Source of the DNA: RHKX01 sp963823565
GTDB taxonomy: Bacteria; Actinomycetota; Thermoleophilia; Solirubrobacterales; 70-9
Length of the DNA: 64,000 bases
NCBI GenBank assembly: GCA_963823565.1
Contig: CAWGLR010000001.1
Span: forward strand, 434,001 to 498,000
Reading direction: 5' to 3'
In this document: positions 47,401 to 56,593 of the stretch, piece by piece
How positions within the stretch are numbered: the stretch's first letter is position 1
Layout of the letters: each line of letters starts with the position of its first letter
Made by a program: the position numbers and the translations under genes
The notes under the pieces: model-generated
Databases searched by the model: none
The model's input: only the letters and a program-made list of their open reading frames with translations
Told to the model about the DNA's origin: nothing

Positions 47401-48696
47401 CTACTTCGCGACTTCGAGGTTGCCGATGACGCCGACGCGGAAGCCGAGCCACGGGTAGGTGAGGTCGAAGACCTTGTTGTCCTGAGGCTGGAGGCCGACC
47501 GCCGAGAGCCACAGCTGGTAGGCGGGGGCGTTGGGGACGCCGCCGTGGAGGCGCCGCCAGACCCGGCCGGGGCTCCGGCCGGACGGGGGCGGAGTGATCG
47601 TGTCGGTCCACTCGACGGCGTTGCCGCCCTGATCGAGGGTGCCCCACGGCGACAGGGTCTTCGCCTGGCCGACCGTGCCGAGGCTGCCCTGGTAGAGCTC
47701 GGCGTACGTCGACGGGTGGATGCCGAACGGGTTGACGCTCGAGCAGTCGCTCTGCGGCTGCACGGCCGGCGGGCACCAGCTCGGCGCCGGCGCGCCGGAG
47801 GCGTGGTAGGTCGCCAGCGGCTGGGTAGCCGAGTTCGTGACGTCGCCGGTCGACGGGTCCAGGGTCGTCGGGCTCGGCGCGGTCGCGGTGTCGTCGCCGA
47901 AGACGCCGGCGTTGGTCGGGTACTTCCAGTACGAGTACGTGCCGCCGCCCGTCTTGTCGTAGTAGGCGGACTTGATCCACTCGTCCTGGCTGGGGACGAC
48001 GAATCCCCGCTGCTTCGAACGCGTGGCGCCGGTCCGCTTGTTACGCCGCAGGTCGTACATCCCGCGACCGCTCGAGCGGGAGAGCCGCACCTCGTAGGTG
48101 ACGTACTTGAAGCCGTCGGCCGTGGACTTCTCCTTCGAGAGCAGCCGGCCGTTGGTCATCGAGTTGATGAAGCGCGCGGCCCGCAGGAAGTCGGCGAAGC
48201 CGTAGGGCTTGTCGCGCCACTCCTGGTGGGCGACCGCGTAGTGATGACCGTTGCCGGCCTTGCCGCGGAAGTTGATCTGCCCGTACTTCGGCCAGGCCGT
48301 CGAGCTCTCGGTCGGGTCGTAGAGGTCGTGGCGGTCGGCGCCCGCGGGATCGACGGTGTTGAGGAACGCGACCCACTGCTTGACCGTGACCTCGAGGCGG
48401 CCGATGCCGTAGCGGTGGTCGACCGCCCCGACCTCCTGGCAGGCCGGAGTGCCCTGGGGCGCGTCGGCGCAGGACTCATAGATGGCGTCGGTGAACGGGA
48501 CGATCGCCGCCGACGGGTTGTCCGGCGAAGCGACCGTCGCGGTCGTGACGGTGACGGTCGCGCGACCCGACTTGGCGTCGGCGGCCGGCGGCCACAGGAG
48601 GAGGGCGGTCGCGATGGCCAGGCCCGCGATACACACCGCGCGACTTGGAGGACGGCGGGCATGCGCCCCGGGGGCAGGGAAGTTCACACGGCTCAC
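47401..48696 (-). CDS. Secreted SUMF1/formylglycine-generating-enzyme-like protein
   Basis: 431 residues from GTG 48696. A signal region (AVCIAGLAIATALLLWPPAA, about 20-39) is followed by the SUMF1 fold. YGIGRLEVTVKQWVAFLNTV is the entry motif, FVVPSQDEWIKSAYY the middle, LDQGGNAVEWTDT the GNVWEW-type loop, and YPWLGFRVGVIG the terminal GFR. True formylglycine-generating enzymes have a catalytic Cys right after GFR; here it is Val. The protein is therefore probably a non-catalytic binding protein. It is 4 bases upstream of the beta-propeller gene, so the two are likely made together. Confidence 0.82.
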   Translation of the reverse strand: MSRVNFPAPGAHARRPPSRAVCIAGLAIATALLLWPPAADAKSGRATVTVTTATVASPDNPSAAIVPFTDAIYESCADAPQGTPACQEVGAVDHRYGIGRLEVTVKQWVAFLNTVDPAGADRHDLYDPTESSTAWPKYGQINFRGKAGNGHHYAVAHQEWRDKPYGFADFLRAARFINSMTNGRLLSKEKSTADGFKYVTYEVRLSRSSGRGMYDLRRNKRTGATRSKQRGFVVPSQDEWIKSAYYDKTGGGTYSYWKYPTNAGVFGDDTATAPSPTTLDPSTGDVTNSATQPLATYHASGAPAPSWCPPAVQPQSDCSSVNPFGIHPSTYAELYQGSLGTVGQAKTLSPWGTLDQGGNAVEWTDTITPPPSGRSPGRVWRRLHGGVPNAPAYQLWLSAVGLQPQDNKVFDLTYPWLGFRVGVIGNLEVAK

Positions 48697-48771
48697 ATCG
48701 GGCCGGAGCCGGGAAACCTTGAGGTGATTCGCACAAATCGGCGCCTCGGCGAGGCGCCGGAGGCCGCGGCG

Positions 48772-51432
48772 TCAGCCGCGAACCGAATCCAGCACCGCGA
48801 GGATCTCGTCGCCGTAACGTTCCAGGCGCGACGGCCCGATCCCGTCGCAGGCGAGCAGCTCGCGGGCGTCGGCGGGCATCGCGGCGGCGATCCCCTCGAG
48901 CTGGCGGTTGGAGAGGACGACGTAGGCGGGCACGCGATCGCCGTCGGCCCTGGTGGTGCGCCACTCCCGCAGCGCCGCGCCGGCGGCGTCGGCCTCGGGC
49001 GCCCGCTCCCCGGCCGGCCCCTCGACGCGAGAGCGGGCGCGGGCGGTGGCGCGGCCGAGGGTCGTCGCGGTCACGGTCGGCTTCGTAGCCGGCTCGGTCG
49101 CCTCCCCGCGGAGCTCGGCGAGAAACGGCGAGCGCCGATCCTCGTCGGCGAGGACGCAGCAGCGGTGGCGCGCCCGGGTGATCGCGACGTGCATGACCCG
49201 CCGCTCGCCCTCCCAGCTCTCGCTGAGACGGTGCGGCATCAGGCCGGCGTTCGCGCCGAAGACGGCGACCCGGTCCCACTCGCGGCCCTTCACCCGGTGG
49301 ACGGTGGCGAGGCGGACCCCCTCCCCGCCCGCGCTCGAGGCGAGCGAGGCGCGCAGCCACGGCTCGAAGCCGCCGGGGTCGTCGTGCAGGTCGGCGACCT
49401 GGATCAGCCCCTCGATGTCGTCGAGGTGGCTCGCCGCCGCCTCGGTTCCCTTCGAGCCGTCGAGCATCTCCATCGCGCCGCCGAGGCCGATCGAGTCCCG
49501 AACCGCCACCAGCAGCTCGCGGGTCGTCGTGCCGCCGCCGGCCAGCCCGGCCAGCATCGCGATGTCGTCGGCCATCTCGTCGACCTTGCGCGACACGCGG
49601 AGGTCGTCGATGCGCCGCCCGACGACCCGCAGGTCCTCGAGCGAGCGGCAGTTCGCCAGCCACTTGCTGATCCAGCGCGGAAAGCCGCGGCTCGGCCGCC
49701 GGCGGATCGCTTCGAGGTCCGACGGCAGCAGCGCCTCGGGATCGACAGCGACCCGCAGCCAGGCGAGCGCCGCCGCCATCCCCGTGCGATCGAGCACCTC
49801 CGCCCGGACGGCCGAGGCGACCGGGACGCCGGCGGCCCAGAGCGCGACCTGCGGGGCCAGCAGCAGTGAGTTGACGCGAGTGAGGACGGCGACCTCCGCG
49901 GGCGCGCAGTCGCCTTCGGCGAGCCAGCCGCGAACCGTCTCGACCAGCGCGGTCGCGGCCTCGGCCGAGGCGTGCGTCCTGATCGTCAGCGCGGCGGGGT
50001 CGGGATCGGCGGCCGCCGCGGCGCGGATCTCCTTCGGCACCCGCACGCGGTTGTAGGCCAGGAGCTTCGCGGCGCCATCGACGATCGCCTCCGCGCACCG
50101 GTAGTTGACCTCCAGGGCCGTCGCCTCCGCGCCCGGGAAGAACTCGCCGTAGTCGACGAGGAACCGCGGGTCGGCGCCGGCGTGGTCGTAGATCGTCTGG
50201 TCGTCGTCGCCGACGCCGAAGACGTCGAAGGCGGGGAGCGAGAGCAACCGGATCAGCAGGACGTGCGCCGGCGTCAGGTCCTGGAACTCGTCGACGAGCA
50301 TGTGCCGGTGCTCGGCCTGCACCCGGCGCCGGAACTCGCCGTCGCGCAGCAGCGCCTCCACCGCCCCGTAGATCTGCTCGTCGAAGTCGATCGCCCCCGT
50401 CCCCCGCAGCCGCTCCCGGTACTGCTCGAATCCGTCGGCGAGGCCGGGGACGTCGTCGCGCATCTCCTCGACCTCGGCCGGGTTGGTGAGGCCGAGCCGG
50501 ACGACCGTGAGCGCGTCGAGGTAGGGCCCGACCGGATCCGTGTTCGCCATCCGCCGGCGCGGTATCGGGAAGACCTCATCGATCACCCGCCGAACGTCGG
50601 GCTCGTCGAGCACACGCGGCCGGCCGCGCATGCTTCGCGCCAGCAGCGAGTAGCCGAGCGAGTTCAGCGTCCGCGTCCGGGGCGAGAGCGCCACAAGCCG
50701 CTCCTCCAGCTCCTGCTGGGCGAGCTTGTTGTAGGCGACCGCGATCACCCCCTCGCGGCGGTAGCCGCGATCGGCGAGCAGGTGGCGCATGCGCTCGGTC
50801 AGCACGCGCGTCTTGCCCGACCCGGCCGGGGCGATGACCCGCACCGGACCGCCGTGGTGGGAGACGGCGGCGAGCTGGTCGGGGGCGAGCTCGGCGATCG
50901 GCTCCGGCACCTCGACCGGCACCGGGTCGAGAAAGCCGGCGTCGACGGCTCCGGTCTCGATCACCGGCTCGTCCAGCGCCGGGACGCTCCAGCGGGGACC
51001 GCCGTCGATCCAGGCGTCCCGGCCGTCGGGGAGGACGACGTCGGCGCTGCCCCCGGGCCTGGCGCCGGCGCGCTGCGCCTTCTCGCCCCACCACCAGATC
51101 GGCTCGCCGTCGCGCGCGTCGTAGTTGTTCGCCCAGATCAGGGCGTGGAGGCGGTCGCGCGGCAGATCGAGGTCCGGGGGCAGCGACCACGGCGCGTCGG
51201 TGATCGAGGTCGGGCTGCGCAGCGTCGCCGGATCGATCCCCAGCGAGACGACGACCGGGCGCCGCAGCGACCACGCCTGGTGCAGCATCGCGAGGACGGC
51301 CGCCGGGCCGGAGAGCACGTCCGCGCCCACCTCGATCCGCTCGGCGCGCGCCCATGGCTCCGGCGGCGCGACGCCCGCCGCGACGATGACGCCGCGGCCG
51401 AGCACGGCCGGCGCCGGCGCGAGCGGGCTCAA
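48772..51432 (-). CDS. UvrD/PcrA-like superfamily 1 helicase with HRDC domain
   Basis: 886 residues from TTG 51432, which overlaps the rsmI stop by 4 bases. After a novel N-terminal region (about 1-170, with EPIWWWGEKAQRAG) comes the helicase. VRVIAPAGSGKTRVLTERMR is Walker A, MLVDEFQDLTPAHVLLIR Walker B, FGVGDDDQTIYDHAGADP motif III, VRLATVHRVKGREWDRVAVF motif V, and VMHVAITRARHRCCVLADED motif VI. The last 80 residues (YVVLSNRQLEGIAAAMPADA and GPSRLERYGDEILAVL) are HRDC. It unwinds DNA 3' to 5' in repair. Confidence 0.9.
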   Translation of the reverse strand: MSPLAPAPAVLGRGVIVAAGVAPPEPWARAERIEVGADVLSGPAAVLAMLHQAWSLRRPVVVSLGIDPATLRSPTSITDAPWSLPPDLDLPRDRLHALIWANNYDARDGEPIWWWGEKAQRAGARPGGSADVVLPDGRDAWIDGGPRWSVPALDEPVIETGAVDAGFLDPVPVEVPEPIAELAPDQLAAVSHHGGPVRVIAPAGSGKTRVLTERMRHLLADRGYRREGVIAVAYNKLAQQELEERLVALSPRTRTLNSLGYSLLARSMRGRPRVLDEPDVRRVIDEVFPIPRRRMANTDPVGPYLDALTVVRLGLTNPAEVEEMRDDVPGLADGFEQYRERLRGTGAIDFDEQIYGAVEALLRDGEFRRRVQAEHRHMLVDEFQDLTPAHVLLIRLLSLPAFDVFGVGDDDQTIYDHAGADPRFLVDYGEFFPGAEATALEVNYRCAEAIVDGAAKLLAYNRVRVPKEIRAAAAADPDPAALTIRTHASAEAATALVETVRGWLAEGDCAPAEVAVLTRVNSLLLAPQVALWAAGVPVASAVRAEVLDRTGMAAALAWLRVAVDPEALLPSDLEAIRRRPSRGFPRWISKWLANCRSLEDLRVVGRRIDDLRVSRKVDEMADDIAMLAGLAGGGTTTRELLVAVRDSIGLGGAMEMLDGSKGTEAAASHLDDIEGLIQVADLHDDPGGFEPWLRASLASSAGGEGVRLATVHRVKGREWDRVAVFGANAGLMPHRLSESWEGERRVMHVAITRARHRCCVLADEDRRSPFLAELRGEATEPATKPTVTATTLGRATARARSRVEGPAGERAPEADAAGAALREWRTTRADGDRVPAYVVLSNRQLEGIAAAMPADARELLACDGIGPSRLERYGDEILAVLDSVRG

Positions 51433-52253
51433 CGCCTGGGCTCGCGGCCGGTCAGCTCGCGGTAGAGGTCGTTCGGCCGGGTCCCGGTCAGGGCCGCCAC
51501 CACCTGGGCAGCGGCGCGCGGCCGCGCCCCGGCCTGGACGAGACGGCGCAGCGCGTCCACCGCGAAGGCGGTGTCGGGCGCGCTGGCGCGCTTCCGCGAC
51601 GGCGCGATCACGACCACGATCTCCCCCTTGACGTCCCCGCGGAAGTGGCGCGCGAGCTCGCCGAGCGGACCCCTCACGACCTCCTCGTGGAGCTTGGTCA
51701 GCTCGCGGCAGACGGCGGCGGGGCGGTCGGGGGCGAGCGAGGCGAGCGCGCGCAGCGAGTCCGGCAGGCGGCGCGGCGACTCGAACGCGACGACGGTCTC
51801 GGTCGACTGGAGCACCCGCTCGAGCTCGCCCGGCCGGCGCGGCAGGAACCCCTCGAACCGCCAGCGGTCCACCGGCAGGCCGGAGACGACGAGCGCGGTC
51901 GTCACCGCGCTCGGGCCGGGAAGCACCTCGACGTCGACTTCGCGCTCGATGCATTCGCGGATCAGCCGGAACCCGGGGTCGGACAGCACCGGCGTCCCGG
52001 CGTCGCTGATCAGCGCCACCCGGGCGCCGCGCTCGATCGCCTTCGCGAGCTGCGGGGCGCGATCGGCCTCGTTCTGCTCGTGATTGGAGACGAGGCGAGG
52101 CGTCACGATGCCGAGCTTCTCGTAGAGCATCCCCGCCCGGCGGGTGTCCTCGCAGGCGACGAGGTCGGCGTCGGCGAGCGCCTGGCGCGCGCGGTCGGAG
52201 AGGTCCCCGAGGTTGCCGATCGGCGTCGGCACGACGACGAGCCTGCCCGCCAT
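51429..52253 (-). CDS. rsmI: 16S rRNA (cytidine1402-2'-O)-methyltransferase RsmI
   Basis: 274 residues. RLVVVPTPIGNLGDLSDRAR, ACEDTRRAGMLYEKLG, VALISDAGTPVLSDPGFRLI and LPGPSAVTTALVVSGLPVDR are the tetrapyrrole-methylase-fold motifs of RsmI. FEGFLPRR and VCRELTKLHEEVVRG complete it. It methylates the ribose of C1402 in the decoding centre. The ATG at 52253 shares one base with the ROK kinase stop; the helicase follows with a 4-base overlap. Confidence 0.95.
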   Translation of the reverse strand: MAGRLVVVPTPIGNLGDLSDRARQALADADLVACEDTRRAGMLYEKLGIVTPRLVSNHEQNEADRAPQLAKAIERGARVALISDAGTPVLSDPGFRLIRECIEREVDVEVLPGPSAVTTALVVSGLPVDRWRFEGFLPRRPGELERVLQSTETVVAFESPRRLPDSLRALASLAPDRPAAVCRELTKLHEEVVRGPLGELARHFRGDVKGEIVVVIAPSRKRASAPDTAFAVDALRRLVQAGARPRAAAQVVAALTGTRPNDLYRELTGREPRR

Positions 52254-53215
52254 CAGGCGCCTCCCTCAACGAGCTCGGCCGCCATCGCCGCCGCGCCGAT
52301 CATTCCCGCCTCCGCGCCGAGCATCGCCGCGCGCACCGGCGTCTCGTTCTGCGGCGGCAGCGCCCGCGCGCGCATCGCCTCGCGCGCCGGCGCCAGCAGC
52401 AACTCGCCCGCTCCCGCCATCACGCCGCCGCCGACGACGATCACGTCCGGGTCGAAGCTGTTGGCGAGGCCCGAGAGGGCGGCCCCGAGCCGGCGGCCGA
52501 CGAGGTCGAGGACGTCCCGGGAGGCCGGGTCCCCGGCGTGCGCGAGCTCGCAGACGACCCTGCCGTCGACGGTCGCGCCCTCGGCGACGACGTCGCCGAG
52601 GCGCGAGCCGGGGTTCTCCGCGGCGGCGAGCAGCGCCTCGCGGGCCAGCGCCGTCCCCGACGCGACCGCCTCGAGGCAGCCGTGGTTGGGGCAGTTGCCC
52701 TGGCAGCGCGGGCCGTCGATGTCGACCACCACGTGGCCGAGCTCGGCCCCAGCTCCGGTGCTGCCGCGATAGGGGCGGTCCTCGATGATCAGGCCGCCGC
52801 CGATCCCGGTGCCGATCGTCAGCATCACGACGTTGCGCGCGCCCATCGCCGCGCCCCGGCGATGCTCGGCGACGGTCGCCGCGTTGGCGTCGTTGTCGAG
52901 GTGGACGGGGAGCCCGAATCGCCCGGAGACGTCGTCGCGCAGCGGCTGGTCGCGGAGCGGCAGGTTCGCGGCGGAGAGGCAGACGCCGCGGGCCATGTCG
53001 ATGGTGCACGGCACCCCGAGCCCGATCGCCTCCGCCTCCGGCCGAGCCTCGAGCGCTGCGGCGAGCTCGGCGTCGAGCAGCGACAGGACCTCGGCCTCGC
53101 CGAGGCCGGCCACCTGCGAGAAGCGCCGATGGACGACGTGGCCTTCGGCGTCGAGGACGCCGACGAGCATCTTCGTCCCGCCGAGATCGACGCCGACCGC
53201 CTCCGGGCTGCTCAA
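52253..53215 (-). CDS. ROK-family sugar kinase (glucokinase-like)
   Basis: 320 residues from TTG 53215. VGVDLGGTKMLVGVLDAEG is the phosphate-1 loop, and VHLDNDANAATVAEHRRGAA with the catalytic Asp is followed by LTIGTGIGGGLIIEDRPYRG. The zinc motif, GHVVVD then CQGNCPNHGCLEAVASG, is complete, so it is a kinase rather than a repressor (no HTH). Actinobacterial glucokinases have this form. Glucose is likely, but N-acetylmannosamine or others cannot be excluded. Confidence 0.9.
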   Translation of the reverse strand: MSSPEAVGVDLGGTKMLVGVLDAEGHVVHRRFSQVAGLGEAEVLSLLDAELAAALEARPEAEAIGLGVPCTIDMARGVCLSAANLPLRDQPLRDDVSGRFGLPVHLDNDANAATVAEHRRGAAMGARNVVMLTIGTGIGGGLIIEDRPYRGSTGAGAELGHVVVDIDGPRCQGNCPNHGCLEAVASGTALAREALLAAAENPGSRLGDVVAEGATVDGRVVCELAHAGDPASRDVLDLVGRRLGAALSGLANSFDPDVIVVGGGVMAGAGELLLAPAREAMRARALPPQNETPVRAAMLGAEAGMIGAAAMAAELVEGGA

Positions 53216-53257
53216 CGGCGCGCCCGGCGACCGGTGCAAGCAGGAATCCGGGTGGCC

Positions 53258-54553
53258 ATGCGGCAGTATTACCGCGTCATGGCACCCGGCGACCCCGAGC
53301 GCCCGGAACGCCCCGAGTACAACGTCTACCGCGCTGGACGCGGCCGGGGCGGGGGGAAGCGGGCCGACAAGCAGAGCGCCAAGCGGCCCGAGGGCGCGCC
53401 CGACGAGGGGCGCGGCTACCACGTCTACAAGGCGCGGCGCGGCGCTGGCGTGTTCGGCGGGCTGCGCGAGCGCTTCGGGCGCGGCGAGGGCAAGCCGAAG
53501 GAGCCGGGCGACGGCGGCGGCCGGTTCACCGCCAGGCGGGTGCTCAAGTGGGCGGCGATCGCCGTCGGGGCCTGGCTGCTGCTCAGCCTCGTCCTCTTCT
53601 CCATCTCCGCCCAGATCCAGAAGGGCAAGCTCGACGACGCCGCGGCCGCCGAGCTCGGCGGGTTCCCGCTGATGCTCTTCTCCGGCCAGACGATCCTCGT
53701 GATGGGCACCGACGCGCGCCCCGAGGGAAGCCAGGAGCCGGGCGCCGAGACGGATCCGAAGTGCCTCGAGCGGGCGGCTACCGGCGCGCCCACCGCCAAC
53801 GTCTGCGCGTCCCCGTCCCGCGCCGACACCCTGATGCTCGTCCGCGCCGGCGGCGGCGCCTTCGAGAAGCTCTCGATTCCCCGCGACACCTTCGCGGCGA
53901 TCCCCGGCCAGAACTCGCAGAAGATCAACGCCGCCTACGCCTTCGGAGGCGCCGAGCTCCAGGTGAAGACGATCGAGAACTTCCTCGGCATCGACATCGA
54001 CCATGCCGTGATCCTCGACTTCGACGGCTTCGCCGACTTCATCGACTCGATCGGCGGGGTCACGGTCGACCTGCCGGCGCGGGTCCACGCCAACATCTCC
54101 GGCGGCGGCGCGAACGGCGGAATCACCCTCAAGCTCGACGAGGGCGAGAACGACCTCGACGGGCAGACGGCCCTGGCGCTCGCGCGAGTCCGCGAGAACC
54201 GCGCCGACCCCAGCGAGGGGGACCCGGAGCGGGCGGAGCGCCAGCAGCTCATCCTGGCGGGGATCCAGGACCGGCTGACGAGCCCGACGCGGCTGCCCTA
54301 CAACCTGCTGCACGCGCCCTGGATCGCCTGGAACGCGCCGAAGGCGATGGTCAGCGACATGGGCGCGTTCACGCTGCCCCAGCTCGTGATGTCGGCGGCG
54401 ATCGGCGGCAACTCGGACACGCGCATCCTGAAGCCGTCGGGGACGACGTCCGACGGCGCCCTTGTCGTCGAGCCCTCCGAGTGCGAGAAGGCGGTCGAGG
54501 ACTTCCTCGGCGAGAAGGGGCCGCGGCAGCCGGAGTGCTCGCCCCAGGGCTGA
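53258..54553 (+). CDS. LytR-CpsA-Psr (LCP) family cell-wall glycopolymer ligase
   Basis: 431 residues. A long charged cytoplasmic head (about 1-95, Arg/Gly/Lys-rich) is followed by one membrane span (WAAIAVGAWLLLSLVLFSIS, about 99-118). The LCP domain begins TILVMGTDARPEG, then ADTLMLVRAGGGAFEKLSIP, DTFAAIPGQNSQKINAAYAF, and AVILDFDGFADFIDSIGGV. ALALARVRENRADPSEGDPE has the Arg cluster for pyrophosphate binding. It would attach teichoic-acid-like or arabinogalactan-type polymers to peptidoglycan. Starts at GTG 53252 or ATG 53279 are also possible. It diverges from the ROK gene across 42 bases. Confidence 0.9.
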   Translation: MRQYYRVMAPGDPERPERPEYNVYRAGRGRGGGKRADKQSAKRPEGAPDEGRGYHVYKARRGAGVFGGLRERFGRGEGKPKEPGDGGGRFTARRVLKWAAIAVGAWLLLSLVLFSISAQIQKGKLDDAAAAELGGFPLMLFSGQTILVMGTDARPEGSQEPGAETDPKCLERAATGAPTANVCASPSRADTLMLVRAGGGAFEKLSIPRDTFAAIPGQNSQKINAAYAFGGAELQVKTIENFLGIDIDHAVILDFDGFADFIDSIGGVTVDLPARVHANISGGGANGGITLKLDEGENDLDGQTALALARVRENRADPSEGDPERAERQQLILAGIQDRLTSPTRLPYNLLHAPWIAWNAPKAMVSDMGAFTLPQLVMSAAIGGNSDTRILKPSGTTSDGALVVEPSECEKAVEDFLGEKGPRQPECSPQG

Positions 54554-54566
54554 GCCCCGCGCTGAG

Positions 54567-54875
54567 CTAGTCCTTGGAGGTGGCGGCCTTGCCGTCGGAC
54601 TTCGAGCCGGAGTCGGACTTCGAGCCGGAGCTCTCGCTCTTGCTCGAGTCGCCGCCGGAGCCGTTGCCGCCCGACTTCGCGGCGCCCTTGCGGGCGTAGT
54701 CGGTCGTGTAGAAGCCGGAGCCCTTGAAGTGGACCGCCGGGGCGACGAGCTGGCGCCGCGCCGGGGCGCCGCAGACCTCGCAGGTGTCGAGCGGATCGTC
54801 CGCCATCGACTGCATGGCCTCGAACCTATGGCCGTTGTCGCACTTGTAGACGTAGATCGGCACGCGGTGCGTCAT
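54567..54875 (-). CDS. FmdB-type zinc ribbon protein with Ser/Lys/Asp tail
   Basis: 102 residues. VPIYVYKCDNGHRFEAMQSM and DTCEVCGAPARRQLVAP give the four-ligand zinc ribbon typical of FmdB-like proteins. HFKGSGFYTTDYARKG is the common next motif. The last 40 residues are repetitive (SKSESSGSKSDSGSKSDG) and low complexity. The function of these ribbons is unknown. A GTG at 54863 (VPIYVYKC) is an equally good start; ATG 54875 is taken. It converges with the LCP gene, stops 13 bases apart. Confidence 0.85.
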   Translation of the reverse strand: MTHRVPIYVYKCDNGHRFEAMQSMADDPLDTCEVCGAPARRQLVAPAVHFKGSGFYTTDYARKGAAKSGGNGSGGDSSKSESSGSKSDSGSKSDGKAATSKD

Positions 54876-54889
54876 GATACGGCGCAGCG

Positions 54890-56566
54890 ATGGATCGACT
54901 GGGCGGAACGCGGAGGGGATTGCTGTGGGCGCTGCTCGTGGCCGCGGTCGCGAGCCTGGCCCTGTCGGCGAGCGCGGGCGCGATCACGGTGTCCGGCGTC
55001 GACGCGACCCCGGCGAGTGAGGAGGCCGGGGCCAACTCGGACGTCTCGATCTCCTTCTCACTGTCCGGCGGCGCTCCGAAGGACCTCATTATCCACCTGC
55101 CGCCCGGCCTCGTCGGCAATCCGCTGGCGACGCGCACCTGCTCGGAGGCGCAGCTCAACGACGACGCCTGCCCGGCCGCCAGCCGCGTCGGCACGATCTC
55201 CAACAACGTCCAGATCCTCGAAGTGGTGCCGCAAACCGCGAACGGGGTCATCTACAACGTCAAGCCCCACCAGGGCGAGCCGGCTCGCTTCGGCTTCGTC
55301 CTCAACGCGCCACCCGCGGAGAAGATCGTCCTGCAGTCGCCGGCCGCCCTGCGGCCCACCGACTTCGGCCTCGACACCGTCCTGCGGAACCTGCCCCAGA
55401 CCGCCACCGTGGCGGGCGTGGAGCTGCCGATCACGATCACCGGCGTCTCGCTGACGCTGCGGGGCAAGGTCGGCAACCCGCCCAAGGGGTTCATCCGCCT
55501 GCCCACTTCCTGCGGGACCCACACGCTGACCGTGGACGCGACCCCGTACTCGGGCGCTCCCGGCAGCGGCTCCGACACCTTCACGACGACCGACTGCCAG
55601 AGCCTGCCGTTCTCGCCCGAGTTCAGCGCCGACCTCAAGCTGAACGGCCCGCTGAACCTGTCGAACGCGATCGAGCTGACGACCTCGATCAAGCAGAGCA
55701 TCCAGGAGGCCGGACTGAAGCGGACGACGGTGAAGCTGCCGCTCGAGATCGGGCCGAACCTCGACCGCTTCATCACCTCATGCCCACCCGCGACCTTCGC
55801 CGCGGGCGGGTGCCCGGAGACCAGCCGCGTCGGCACGGCTCGCGCCGAGTCCCCCCTTCAGTCCGAGGCTCTCACCGGTCCGGTGATCATCGTGTCGGGG
55901 CCCTCGCCGACGAGCCTGCCCAGCATCGGTGTCGATCTGCACGGACCCCTGTCGCTGAAGCTGACGGGCGCGCTCGCCGCCGAGGCGTCCGGCGGAGGCC
56001 TTCGCAACTCGGTCACCTTCGACAACCTCCCCGACATCCCGATCAGCGACTTCCGGCTCACCTTCGACGGCGGCCCCGGCGGGCTCAACGTGGCGTCGCG
56101 CTTCCCTTGCGCGAAGCCGCCGTTCGTCTTCGACGCGAGCTTCCTCTCCCACGCCGGCCAGCCGAAGGACCTGCGGGTTGCCGCGTCGGCGGCCTGCGGA
56201 AAGCCGAAGGCGAGCGTCGGGCTGAAGAGGTCGAAGCGGGGTGACCCGAAGCTGCGGATCGGCGTCAAGGCCGGCTCGGAGTCCCTGCGCTCGGTGACCG
56301 TGAAGGCGCCGAAGGGAGTCTCGTTCGCCCGCGGCCGTGTCTTCATGCGGGGCTCGTCGGTCTCGGCGGACGGCAAGAAGCTGAAGCCGAAGGCCAGGGG
56401 GCGGACGCTGCGGCTGAAGACGAAGCGCAAGGCGGGCGCCACCCAGTTCAAGGCGAAGTTCGCCCGCGGCGCCGTCGACGTCAGGGGCAAGGCCCGCAAG
56501 CCCTTCAAGCTGACGATCCGCGACGTGACCGGCGAGAAGTCGACTCTCCGCGTCAAGGCCAAGTAG
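54890..56566 (+). CDS. Large secreted beta-rich protein of actinobacterial (Solirubrobacterales-like) type
   Basis: 558 residues. A signal peptide (LLWALLVAAVASLALSASAG, about 11-30) is followed by repeated cysteine pairs in patterns like LPPGLVGNPLATRTCSEAQL then CPAASRVGTISNNV. A second copy is CPPATFAAGGCPETSRVGTA, and others lie near CGTHTLTVDATPYS and CAKPPFVFDASFLS. The C-terminal 120 residues are basic beta-strand repeats (KVKAPKGVSFARGRVFMRGS). No enzymatic motif is visible. Proteins with these CP..S.VG motifs are abundant in Solirubrobacterales genomes, though that is general recollection and not a search result. Confidence 0.8.
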   Translation: MDRLGGTRRGLLWALLVAAVASLALSASAGAITVSGVDATPASEEAGANSDVSISFSLSGGAPKDLIIHLPPGLVGNPLATRTCSEAQLNDDACPAASRVGTISNNVQILEVVPQTANGVIYNVKPHQGEPARFGFVLNAPPAEKIVLQSPAALRPTDFGLDTVLRNLPQTATVAGVELPITITGVSLTLRGKVGNPPKGFIRLPTSCGTHTLTVDATPYSGAPGSGSDTFTTTDCQSLPFSPEFSADLKLNGPLNLSNAIELTTSIKQSIQEAGLKRTTVKLPLEIGPNLDRFITSCPPATFAAGGCPETSRVGTARAESPLQSEALTGPVIIVSGPSPTSLPSIGVDLHGPLSLKLTGALAAEASGGGLRNSVTFDNLPDIPISDFRLTFDGGPGGLNVASRFPCAKPPFVFDASFLSHAGQPKDLRVAASAACGKPKASVGLKRSKRGDPKLRIGVKAGSESLRSVTVKAPKGVSFARGRVFMRGSSVSADGKKLKPKARGRTLRLKTKRKAGATQFKAKFARGAVDVRGKARKPFKLTIRDVTGEKSTLRVKAK

Positions 56567-56581
56567 CGGACACCCAGCCGG

Positions 56582-56587
56582 TACCTT
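56582..56587 (+). promoter_or_regulatory. Possible -10 element of glyS, leaderless transcript
   Basis: TACCTT lies 6 bases before GTG 56594. No ribosome site or clear -35 is seen. Confidence 0.3.
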
Positions 56588-56593
56588 CCGCGC

